Assembly: GCA_009731375.1 (NCBI GenBank) | Contig: BJOX01000051.1 | Coordinates: forward strand, 1,107,106 to 1,139,438 | DNA from: Paulinella micropora | Taxonomy: Eukaryota; Cercozoa; Imbricatea; Euglyphida | DNA: 32,333 nt | Direction of reading: 5' to 3' | In this document: one piece after another, positions 16,092 to 24,941 of the stretch | Layout of the letters: each line of letters opens with the position of its first letter | How positions within the stretch are numbered: the stretch's first letter is position 1 | Notes under the pieces: generated by a model | The model's input: only the letters and a program-made list of their open reading frames with translations | Databases searched by the model: none | Told to the model about the DNA's origin: nothing | Position numbers and translations under genes: made by a program

Positions 16092-19000
16092 TAGGTGAAA
16101 ATACGACTGCTCGGATTTCTGCTAATTGGTTTGCTTGGTCTTGTAATATATTAAGTAAAGTTTTATTTTCTTTTCTAAATTAACTACTTTTTCCGCTATG
16201 TGTTGAAAAGCACTCACCAATATTGGTATAAAACTTGTATATTCTACTCCTTCAAGGTTGCTTTCTCCATCATCCGCTATTATTCCGCTTTCTGATACAA
16301 AGTCTGGAAATATTTTTTTTACTTCGTCCGCTATAAACCCGTGGTTCTTTTTTTCCTTCTTCTCATCTGATTTCCAATAATACGAACAGCAGTTTATTTT
16401 CATTAGTTTCTCACAACATCCCTCGCAGTCTAATGTTTCAATATCCGATTTTGCTCTCCTATCCGAACCAGAAGACCAAACATTCGCTCCTAATGTTTGA
16501 TAAATCCATCCACTACTTGGATTTCCGTTTGAGTTTGAAGTATTGAAAAAGGTTAAATTACCATCATTATATATACAAGAATAATTATTGCTGGCATTTC
16601 CCTTCAACTGAATAAGTGGCTGGTTTGTATATTGAGACCTCTGACTTATCGTTGTTGCTCCTCCGCCACTAACACCTATTGATATCCCTGAACTCGCCGT
16701 TAATAATCCGCTAGTTGTTAATGTTGAAGAACAAGTCATAGCACTCCTGGCATAAATTTGACTTGCTCCCCTTGAAATAAAAATTTAATTCTTGGTCTGT
16801 CGCACTCCCAGTAGCATATACCGAATTATAACCAAAACCCACACCCTGTGTCCCGTTGCTGTGTCTAAATTCAATACCACCCGAAGATTGTCCGAGATTG
16901 GCGGTAGCATATAAACCAACTGGTGATGGATGAGACCCGCTTCTCGCTTCTCCCCTTATGTCCGCAGTGCTATTAACAACAGATAACCCCGCATTTACTG
17001 ATATTAAACCTGCTGTGCTTATATTCATCGCTTCACTCATTGTTATCGCTTGACCGAGTGTTCCACCGTTTTTGTAATTAAATCTGAGTTTATTTGTGTA
17101 TTTCGCTATTTGAAAATTTGATGATGTGTTTGAAGATAATACATTCGTTCCATTATAATAACAATCAAAATACAAATTAATATTGTCTTGCCCCCAGTTC
17201 AATAATTGGAATGTGGGATAAACGGATGTATGGACGAATGCCTGTATATGTGGTCCATTCATATTGTTGTTGGTTCCATATAATTCTAAGCCCCCTGTCG
17301 CAGCTGTCCCCTTTGTGTTTCTACCAATTATACACGGGACACCTAATGAAGTAGCTAATATTCCGCTGAATTCCTTTGTTCCTGCTATTGTTTGAGTTCC
17401 TGTTAATTTCACATTTTGTCCGTCTAGTGTATCTACATAAGTTTTATTTGCCCCGTCTGTTGAAGCCGATGGAGTTGCTAAATTTGACAAAATTTGACTT
17501 TTCATATCAACTCCCGCATTCGCCGTTATTAATCCGCTAGCCGTTAATGTAGTTCCTGTTAATCCCGCACTCGCCGTTATCAATCCGCTGGCTGTTATGG
17601 CTCCGCTCGTTGTGAGTGTGTATCCTGTTATGTTTCTAACATTCGTTATATCGTAATTAAATGTCTCATAATCAAAATACAGACTGGCTATACGGGGTTG
17701 GCTTCTAAATGAAGTTCCACCGCTTCCAGTCTTATTTACTATGAAAATGATATATCTAGCGGTAGCATTTGAAGCGGGCGAATATGTTTTCGTTGTTTGT
17801 GAAGCCCAAGCCTCGCCACTCCTGCTATCCCATAGAGTATATGTAATGTTGTCCGAACTTGTTCCTACATACCAAATGCTCGGGGTTGTTTCAATGTAAT
17901 TAGCAGACGAAGACCTGACACAATAATTTTTTATTCTGTATATCGCCCCTAAATCTATTTTTATATATTTGCCTGTATACCCTATTCCTCCCCAATTATT
18001 CGTAGTTGCTGGTGTTCTATTATAAACTCCCGTCGTGTCGTTGTAATATATAGCAGTAGCCCAATAATCGTTCTGGTCGGCATCAAAAGCATAATATGCT
18101 GGATTGGATTCATTAGAAGCAGAAGCAATGAAACCGCCTGAGTTATTAGTCGTCATAGCTTGTGGGGCTGTGTATAGTGTGAAGGCCGAAGTCCCATATT
18201 TTACATCGCCCGTCATTGTCCCACCTGACAAAGCAAGAAAAGCCAGCGACCCTGTGGAATTTACCCAGTTTGAACCATTATATGTTAATAATTGTCCATT
18301 CGCTGGTGTCGTTATTATTACATCACTCAAAGCATCTATTGACTTAGTTCCTAGCCGTGTGTCAAAATCCGTATTCGCTCTTGCGGTGGTGTAGTATAAG
18401 TTAGTGCCTTCTGCGACATTGGTGGTGCTCTTGGTTGCCAATCTCGTATCAAAATCCGTATTTGGTCTTGCTGTGGTATAATATAAGTTTGTGCCTTCGG
18501 ATAAATTGGTGGTTGACTCAGTCGCTAGCCTTGTATCAAAGTCTGTATTTGCTCTTGCTGTGGTGTAATATAAATTAGTTCCCTCTGCTAAGTTGGTTGT
18601 GCTCTTTGTTGCTAATTGTGTGTCAAATCTCGCATTGGTATAATAAAGGTTCATCCCCTATGCTAAGTTTGTAGTTGATTTAGTTCCTAGCCGTGTGTCA
18701 AAATCCGTATTTGCTCTGGCTGTCGTTTCGTAAAGGTTTGTTCCCTCGGCTAAGTTAGTAGTTGATTTAGTCCCTGGCCTTGTATCAAAGTCTGTATTTG
18801 CTCTGGCCGTCGTATAATATAGATTAGTTCCCTCTGCTAAATTAGTGGTTGATTTTGTTGCCAATTGAGTGTCAAACCTAGCATTAGTATAATATAAGTT
18901 TGTTCCTTCTGCTAAGTTGGTCGTGCTCTTTGTTGCTAATTGTGTGTCAAATCTCGCATTGGTGTAATAAAGGTTCGTCCCCTCTGCTAAGTTTGTCGTG

Positions 19001-19682
19001 GATTTAATTGCGAGCCGTGTATCAAAGTCTGTATTAGCTCTCGCTGTCGTATAGTATAAATTAGTTCCTTCTGCTAAGTTGGTCGTGCTCTTGGTCGCTA
19101 ATTGTGTATCAAATCTCGCAGTGGTGTAATATAAGTTCGTCCCTCTGCTAAGTTAGTTGTTGATTTAGTGGCTAGCCGTGTATCAAAGTCTGTGTTAGCC
19201 CTAGCTGTGCTGTAATATAAGTTCGTCCCCTCTGCTAAGTTAGTTGTTGATTTAGTGGCTAGTCGTGTGTCAAAATCTGTATTCGCCCTAGCTGTCGTAT
19301 AGTATAGATTGGTTCCTTCTTTTAAATCTGCGGTTGTTTTCAATAAAAGCCTAGCATCAAAGTCTGTATTCGCCCTAGCTGTCGTATAGTATAAATTGGT
19401 TCCTTCTGCTAAGTTAGTAGTTGATTTGTTTGAAAATCTTGTGTCAAACCTACCATCAGTATAGTATAGATTAGTTCCCTCTTTGATGTCTGCTGTGCTT
19501 TTGGTAGCCAGTCGTGTATCAAATCGGCCGTTGGTAAAATAAAGATTTACGGGGTCGGCATCTTCTGGCACCCTATCCGTGTTTAAGCCAATAATATTAG
19601 TGTTCGTTAAATCTAAGTTGGCTATATTTAGTGAGTCCGCCGCAATTTCCTGTAATCCTAAGAGCGATTTATATTGGCTCAT
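16081..19682 (-). pseudogene. Giant tail-fibre protein with S74 chaperone, broken
   Basis: About 1,200 codons are read leftward from ATG 19682 (MSQYKSLLGLQEIAADSLN). Order of parts: a short leader; about 15 repeats of 25 or 29 residues built on TKSTTNLAEGTNLYYTTAR (19560-18345); a collar-like VIITTPANGQLLTYNGSNWV; a discoidin-like (F5/8 type C) domain (about 17670-18130, with AYYAFDADQNDYWATA and GKYIKIDLGAIYRI); and more beta-helical repeats (NAGVDMKSQILSNL, TIAGTKEFSGI). The C-terminus is an S74 intramolecular chaperone with GSDRRAKSDIETL, where Ser and Lys are five apart as in endosialidase-type self-cleavage, then NHGFIADEVKKIFPD. Breaks: a one-base loss near 19141, TAG at 18658-18660, a frameshift near 16770, and another near 16165 that moves the true end to TAG 16081-16083. 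Likely a trimeric attachment fibre that binds sugars on the host surface. Confidence 0.82.
18345..19560 (-). repeat. Coding repeat array of the fibre (75- and 87-bp units)
   Basis: About 15 contiguous units code for 25-residue (ending ARFDTQL or GRFDTRL) or 29-residue (ending ARANTDFDTRL) versions of one motif, so unit lengths are 75 and 87 bp. The long units carry a four-residue insert (ANTD). The units differ by scattered substitutions. The array explains the frameshift-prone state of the gene and is not a CRISPR array or satellite. Confidence 0.9.
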
Positions 19683-19781
19683 TGAAACAAAACCCGTGGA
19701 GGTATTATATTTGTTAAAAAAATTGTTTATTAATAAAAACTAAATAATATTATTTTGTATGATAATATAAACAAATAGAAA

Positions 19782-20297
19782 ATGCCGAGAGGTAATAGAG
19801 AGGTCGCTATGAAGAACCTTGAAAAGGGGTGGGAGGCAAAGAAGAACCAGGCTAAGCAGAGAAAGATTGAAAGGGCTAGGGAACTGCTCGCGGAGGAAGA
19901 GGCGAAAAATGTAAAAGAAATGACCAATGACGAAAAGATGGACTACATTACTAAGAAGCAGTTGGCGAAGGATATGATTGATGGTAGAGATGGCGAAAAA
20001 AGTGAGGAAAGCAGCTCGGATGAGGAAGTGGAGCACGATTTCGTAGATATTGTTGCCCGACGGGTTGCGGGTATGAAATTGAAGACCAAACAGAAGAAGG
20101 CGAAGAAAGCGGTAAAAAAGAAACTGCCTGAATTAGATGAGAGCGAGAGTGAGAGCGAGGAAAGCGAGGAAGAAGAGGAACAGCCTAAGAAAGGTAAAGG
20201 CAAGAAATCAAACATGTCAGTTAATGTTTACAATCAGCAACCCGAGAAACCAAAAAAAGAAAACAATGATACATCTAAAATTTTTCTTAAATTCTAA
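19782..20297 (+). CDS. Charged acidic/basic protein, unknown function
   Basis: The intact frame of 171 residues starts at ATG 19782 (MPRGNREVAMKNLEKGWEAK). The first half is a basic helix or coiled coil (KKNQAKQRKIERARELLAEE). The middle is acidic (EKSEESSSDEEVEHDF), then a Lys-rich stretch, a Ser/Glu block (ESESEESEEEEEQPKKGKGK) and a hydrophilic end. It looks largely disordered. It is divergent from the fibre gene across a 99-bp AT-rich space that must hold both promoters, and it leads the rightward group with the F-box-like gene and integrase. A nuclear or chromatin-contacting role is possible but not shown. Confidence 0.6.
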   Translation: MPRGNREVAMKNLEKGWEAKKNQAKQRKIERARELLAEEEAKNVKEMTNDEKMDYITKKQLAKDMIDGRDGEKSEESSSDEEVEHDFVDIVARRVAGMKLKTKQKKAKKAVKKKLPELDESESESEESEEEEEQPKKGKGKKSNMSVNVYNQQPEKPKKENNDTSKIFLKF

Positions 20298-20303
20298 ATA
20301 TAG

Positions 20304-20561
20304 ATGAACAAGATAAAAAAATTACCGTTAGATGTTCGTTTACACATTATGGACTACCTATATAATCATCGTATGTATGACTTCACTAGTTGCTATGTGT
20401 GTGGATTAACTCTGTGTTTAGCGAACCGACAGATTACAGCAATTGATGATAGTTTTGATTGGTTTTATATGTATGAGTTTTGTTCTAATTATTGTTTCGA
20501 ACTAGAAAAAAAAGAAAGAGCAATATATAAGGATAAAGCATTAGGTGTCATTAAGTATTAG
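20304..20561 (+). CDS. Small F-box-like and zinc-finger protein
   Basis: An intact frame of 85 residues, 6 bp after the previous stop. The N-terminus MNKIKKLPLDVRLHIMDYLY has the L-P-x-D-...-I...L pattern of an F-box, the motif that binds Skp1 in ubiquitin ligases. After it, CYVCGLTLC and YEFCSNYCFELEKK give a CxxC...FCSxxC pair like an FCS-type zinc finger. The combination would suit a small adaptor that bends host protein turnover, as viral F-box proteins do, but both motif calls are by eye and short. The close spacing suggests co-transcription with 19782-20297. Confidence 0.5.
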   Translation: MNKIKKLPLDVRLHIMDYLYNHRMYDFTSCYVCGLTLCLANRQITAIDDSFDWFYMYEFCSNYCFELEKKERAIYKDKALGVIKY

Positions 20562-20588
20562 AACCGAGCTTCACCTAAACCGGAGGCG

Positions 20589-21553
20589 ATGGACCACAAA
20601 CATAGCAATCCACAAAACAATCAAGATGAAGATGAAAGAAAGGAACAACAAGCATTAGAAATTCATTACCAAAAAAGATTACCGACTGATAAATGGAATA
20701 CGATATGGGCGGACAAACCACTCAAACAAGTATTTGTAGATTTGGCGGATATGTCTAAACTTAAAGATAAGAAAGGAAATAAATGCTATGCTTGGATGTT
20801 TTTTGGATTGACACTCACAGCCGATTTTTAATAATTAAACCGCTTAAAAACAAAACGGCGAAAGAAGTTTATTTAGCTTTGAAATCAATACCTTACACAC
20901 CCGAATCAATTACAACTGATAGCGGAAGTGAATATAAAGGAATGGTTAAAGATTATTTCAGAGAGAATAATATTGACCATCGGACGGTTGAAGTTGGCGA
21001 CCATCGTGCTCTTGCGATTGTGGACCGTGTTATTAGAACTATAAGGCGGTGGCTTGACATTTTATTTGAAACTAATGGTAATTTTGATTGGCTTTCTTGG
21101 ATTGATGATATGGTAGATGCTTATAATATGCGACATCATAGAACAATTCAAGCTAGACCGATTGATGTATTTAAGGGGGTAAATAAAAATAAACAACTGA
21201 CTCAACGGGATGGGTTAGTAGACGAATTTGAAAAAGGTGATAAGGTGCGAAAGGAATTAAAAAGGAATTTATTTTCAAAAGGGGGCCGACAATACAGTAA
21301 GCAGATTTATACCGTCGTCGGAAGAAAGGGCTTCAAATTAATATTAAATTCTGATGAGCTAGTCAGTCCTAGGGAATTATTAAAGACTAAGTTTGACAAA
21401 CCAGCTAACGAAGAAAAACAAATTAATGAACAAGTTAAAGATTTAACAAAACAAAAGAAAACAAAGGAATTATTAAACCGGGAAGACATACAACCGGAGA
21501 ACATAAGAACAAGCAAAAGAGAAAGGAAAGCAAAAGTAATATTAGATTTGTGA
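20589..21553 (+). pseudogene. Retroviral-type (rve) integrase, one frameshift
   Basis: The element's integrase would cut and join its ends into host DNA, giving the 6-bp duplication. The N-terminal part (from ATG 20589) contains the first catalytic Asp in VFVDLADMSKLKDKKGN. A frameshift near 20800, at a run of T in the FFGL region, moves the rest to another frame: IDTHSRFLIIKPLKNKTAKE, the second Asp in SITTDSGSEYKG, and ALAIVDRVIRTIRRWL where an acidic residue takes the place of the final Glu. The C-terminal SH3-like end has EKGDKVRKELKRN, YTVVGRKGFKLIL and SPRELLK. No HHCC zinc domain is visible at the start. One lesion is enough to inactivate it. Gene position near the right end is usual for Polintons. 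Confidence 0.85.
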
Positions 21554-21566
21554 GTGAGAAAATGAT

Positions 21567-22354
21567 TTAATCAATAGGTAAAATCCATTTGATTGAGGTT
21601 GTTTCTTCTCCCATAACCCTGCTGATTGCTGTGATTGAAGGGAAAATCACACATTGTTCATCATCCCCAAAACAGACGAGAAAATCTTGCTGGTTTTTCG
21701 GCTTCCTAACAGACCCATCAACTCTCGCCCATTTGTAGTGATAGGAACCGTCGTAAATTTTTTTCATCAATCTGTGAGACCCTTCTTCTCATTTCCCAAT
21801 CACCAGTTTCTAATTCTTCCAAAATACTGGAATCTATTCTTACCACAACATAGTGGTCTCTCACTCTATCTGCTGGCATAATTGGCCTCTCCCTTGGAAA
21901 AGTGTCATAAAGACTCCATACGAATGGATTGCGGGGAGGGNNNNNNNNNNNNNNNNNNNNNNNNNNNNNNNNNNNNNNNNNNNNNNNNNNNNNNNNNNNN
22001 NNNNNNNNNNNNNNNNNNNNNNNNNNNNNNNNNNNNNNNNNNNNNNNNNNNNNNNNNNNNNNNNNNNNNNNNNNNNNNNNNNNNNNNNNNNNNNNNNNNN
22101 NNNNNNNNNNNNNNNNNNNNNNNNNNNNNNNNNNNNNNNNNNNNNNNNNNNNNNNNNNNNNNNNNNNNNNNNNNNNNNNNNNNNNNNNNNNNNNNNNNNN
22201 NNNNNNNNNNNNNNNNNNNNNNNNNNNNNNNNNNNNNNNNNNNNNNNNNNNNNNNNNNNNNNNNNNNNNNNNNNNNNNNNNNNNNNNNNNNNNNNNNNNN
22301 NNNNNNNNNNNNNNNNNNNNNNNNNNNGATAGGTAAATGGGTATTGTCAGCCAT
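21567..22354 (-). pseudogene. Unknown protein, gap-crossed and frameshifted
   Basis: The gene starts at ATG 22354 (MADNTHLPI) and at once enters a 387-base N gap (21941-22327). Beyond it, leftward, the frame reads RNPFVWSLYDTFPRERPIMP, then YVVVRIDSSILEELETGDWE. A frameshift in an A run near 21765 follows, then YHYKWARVDGSVRKPKNQQD and a final VIFPSITAISRVMGEETTS to the stop at 21567. That the start and the rest are one gene is inferred. The last part has beta strands and helices of a normal globular protein. No family was recognised. It converges on the integrase with only 13 bp between stops. Confidence 0.4.
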
Positions 22355-22435
22355 ACTTTAATGGGCAATTTTCCTTCGGGCTTCCTTCTGTCCTTGTTGG
22401 TTAGGTCAGAAAAGAAAGAATAAAAAGAAATAAAG

Positions 22436-22927
22436 ATGTCCAACGATAGTATTAGTCTAATCTCCCGCTCTGCCCCAGAGACTGATGAAGATGTTGAAAG
22501 AAGAATAAAAAGAAGAAAAACGAGAAATGATTTGGAACTACAAGAGGGACAAATAGAGAAATTAGTTGGCGAAAACAAAAACATCGATAAACAAATTCAG
22601 TCTCTTGAAAAAAAGGCCAAGAATGAGCAAGAAATAAAAGCTCTACAAAAACAAGTAAAGAAAATAAAGCAAGCGAGAGAAGATGTTGATATAGCGAAGG
22701 GAGTAAAAGAACTAACTATTTCGTTGATTGAAGAAATCACGAAATATAATAGTTGGATAAATAAAGGATTACATATTCGGGCTGGGATAACGAGACCAGA
22801 CGATATGAATGATGTGTTGAGAACGATTACGAGCGAAAGAAAGAGATTGGACGAATCTATACTAATAGTAAGACGAAAAATTCACAACAGACAAAAACAA
22901 ATTCAACCGATGATTGCCGAACAATAA
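22436..22927 (+). CDS. Coiled-coil protein at the right end, unknown
   Basis: The intact frame of 163 residues starts at ATG 22436 (MSNDSISLISRSAPETDEDV). Residues 20-35 are basic (ERRIKRRKTRNDLEL), then about 60 residues form a heptad-rich coiled coil (QIQSLEKKAKNEQEIKALQK). A middle region (YNSWINKGLHIRAGITRPDD) looks globular, and a last helix is basic. It is the last gene before the right inverted repeat and mirrors the small coiled-coil gene next to the left repeat; both are read rightward. It could be an end-associated or DNA-binding protein, but no family was recognised. The 167 bp after it hold nothing else visible. Confidence 0.6.
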   Translation: MSNDSISLISRSAPETDEDVERRIKRRKTRNDLELQEGQIEKLVGENKNIDKQIQSLEKKAKNEQEIKALQKQVKKIKQAREDVDIAKGVKELTISLIEEITKYNSWINKGLHIRAGITRPDDMNDVLRTITSERKRLDESILIVRRKIHNRQKQIQPMIAEQ

Positions 22928-23094
22928 AACCCCTTGGCAGGTAGGGTTCAAAAAATAGCCTGTCTTACATCCTGTGTTTTTAAACACTAAAAAATTCAAT
23001 ATTACTTAAAAAGCCCTACTAACTTTATGTTGTGGGGTAGGTCGATGGGTGAGAGTGGTGGTGTCTGCTACTATTAAGGTAATTTCTTTCTTCC

Positions 23095-23234
23095 TTTTCG
23101 CTTCATTTCTTGATTTCTACTTGATTTCTTAATTATTTCTTGTTTGGTGAATTTTGGTGATTTTGGTCTGAAAGACCCTTTTCTTAGAGGGCATTTTCTT
23201 GAAAACGACCCTAAGAAAAGGATAATTATCTTCT
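23095..23234 (-). repeat. Right terminal inverted repeat of the Polinton
   Basis: Reverse complement of 2216-2355 over 140 bp, 131 matches and no gaps by hand. It ends TTATCTTCT. Its internal palindrome (23177-23221) is better kept than in the left copy: CCTTTTCTTAG and CTAAGAAAAGG are perfect 11-bp arms around inner TTTTC/GAAAA arms. Confidence 0.95.
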
Positions 23235-23240
23235 CAGCAC
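23235..23240. repeat. Right target site duplication (CAGCAC)
   Basis: A direct copy of 2210-2215, abutting the right inverted repeat. Six bases is the Polinton/Maverick length. Confidence 0.95.
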
Positions 23241-24289
23241 ACAACATACATCCCTCCTCAACACTCCGGATGAGACAGCATTGCAAAACTCACCAATTGC
23301 AACGCATATTAGTTAAGCTACACAGAATGAGTGTCTGTATATAACACAGCTCATATGAGCCAGTAACCAACACACTGTCAACCTCATTCAAAATGATATC
23401 ACCACATAATACAAACGACATGATGTAACCACATTGCACAGTACTATCAGCACCATGATCATCACAATCTAAGTATGCACAACGACGTTCGACCACCAGA
23501 CACACAGTCAAGACGTCGACATAACATTCCTGTAACATCTCATTGAACAACCACACACTACCCACACTGAAACTGACTAAATACATAAAGTAGACGAATC
23601 AATAAATCCACAGCACTACTTCGAGTTAACTCATCGACCGCTACCATCAATACGCATAACGTGTGCATTATTATTACCCACCCGCAAGGAACGCATAAGA
23701 GAAGTTTACTAACTTCCTTCACAACACATCCAAATCCACATAACTCAACCCACGGTAGCACCTGATACTAACAAACATCCACCCAGCTTATAAAGGCACT
23801 TCCTATACGATCATCACCATTCTCAAACCCACTCCCACTCACCACAATAGAATTACCCGTACACAACTATATGACTCCACAGATCCGCCCGTCCCGTGTC
23901 ACGCTTACAAGTAATAAAGTTACACTCCAAAACTTTATTGCTTGGCTTAAGGGTGGGTGGGTGGGAATAAAAAGTTCTAAAAACAAGAATTTCTCTTCTT
24001 GTGTTCGAGGAACTTGCGAAAGTGACGAGAACACTAGGCACATAAAGTCACATATTTTATTACTTGCGCGACACATGTCGCAACTTTTTCTAGTTGTTCT
24101 TGTACATGTAGCATCCTTTAGTTCTGATAGCTTCAAGTGGCTAGAAATACGCCAATTCCAGCAATTCCTAATTCAATTTTAGGCCTGATGGGCCAAATTG
24201 GACCAAAAGTGGCAATATATATGGCAATCATTCATAGTTAGTCCTACCGTAACAAACATGTTTATAGAAACCTCTATGATCCCGTTTAG
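23241..24289. other. Right host flank without recognisable genes
   Basis: About 1 kb of host DNA after the element. Open frames are short and do not look like proteins. No RNA gene or known repeat family was recognised. Confidence 0.6.
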
Positions 24290-24500
24290 AATTAATGCAC
24301 GTGCATGCATTAAAATGTTTTAATGGACATGCATTAAATTTTTTTCAATTGTAAAAACAATGCATGCATTGAAACTTGATTTCAATGCATAAAGTTCCAT
24401 GCAGCATGCATTGAAATTTTTCAATGCATGCATCCAAATCGTTCAATGCATGCATTGAATTTTTAATGCATGTGCATTGAAATTTCAATACATGCATGGA
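24290..24500. repeat. Cluster of TGCATGCA palindromes
   Basis: Within about 210 bp the self-complementary core TGCATGCA or close forms (ATGCACGTGCAT, ATGCATGT) recur about ten times, often as AATGCATGCATT with A/T flanks of TTCAAT or ATTGAA. Neighbouring cores can pair with each other, so the region can fold into many alternative hairpins or cruciforms. It could be the remains of a MITE or a foldback satellite; no terminal structure is clear. Confidence 0.75.
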
Positions 24501-24941
24501 TGTTGGCAATTCATGCCATGATGCTAGTCAACAGCATGAGGCCTAGTCAACACGCTTTTACTATGATTTAATAAGAATACCGTGCCCGGTTACGAATGTA
24601 GGCATCCCCCCCGAATAGCCGGTAAAAAGTACTCTTTTTCCAGTATATATCGTTTGTCCGGATTGGACATGATGCTATTTTATTCCTGGTCTGTTGCCGT
24701 TTTCTTTGAAGTTTCGGCTTTACTGAGCTAATATATACAACGACACTCGTGACGGACATCATTCTCATCTTTTGAGGACTGTGTTTGGTTGTATTACTGA
24801 CTTTTTATACGAGCTATCACTGGGGGCATTACATTTGGAGTCCACATCACTAGGCTGATTTCTTTCTGCATTGCCACACGGTAGCGGGCAACAGAACGGT
24901 CGGAATTTTCCGTGGCACTGTACTGACCTGTCTCACACTGG
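24501..24941. other. Unannotated stretch before the retroelement repeat
   Basis: No convincing gene. It may belong to the same repeat as 24942-27919 but cannot be tested, because the second copy is cut by a gap exactly at its own start (27930). Confidence 0.5.

Larger units (their letters stand above)
2216..23234. mobile_element. Complete Polinton/Maverick DNA transposon, decayed copy
   Basis: This 21,019-bp element has 140-bp terminal inverted repeats, AG...TC termini and a 6-bp target duplication. It carries the diagnostic gene set: protein-primed DNA polymerase B, retroviral-type integrase, A32/FtsK-type packaging ATPase, adenain-like cysteine protease, major capsid protein and penton. 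That set separates it from virophages and from plain DNA transposons. It also carries accessory genes more typical of Polinton-like viruses and large algal or protist viruses: two phage-like fibres, a class 3 lipase, HNH proteins and an S74 chaperone. Several core genes are broken, so it is a fossil provirus-like insertion. The 6 percent divergence between its ends fits an insertion that has mutated for some time. A 387-base N gap (21941-22327) and a 10-base gap (8659-8668) lie within it. Confidence 0.96.

Noticed and set aside
18104-18394. Plus-strand frame inside the large fibre
   Set aside because: Antisense shadow of the discoidin and collar part, with no family features.
18345-19560. Regular repeats that might be read as a CRISPR array or satellite
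   Set aside because: Units are contiguous without spacers and keep a protein frame that codes for fibre repeats.
2757-19682. Stop codon reassignment as the reason for many in-frame stops
   Set aside because: All three stop codons occur inside genes, frameshifts occur as well, and intact neighbours use normal stops. Decay explains it better.
22436-22584. Hydrophobic minus-strand frame reaching 22584 that starts MFLFSPTNFSICP
   Set aside because: It is the reverse of the coiled-coil gene at 22436-22927. The real minus gene begins at ATG 22354.
2216-23234. A virophage or free Polinton-like virus genome misassembled into the scaffold
   Set aside because: The perfect 6-bp target duplication outside both ends and the many decayed genes point to an old genomic insertion.
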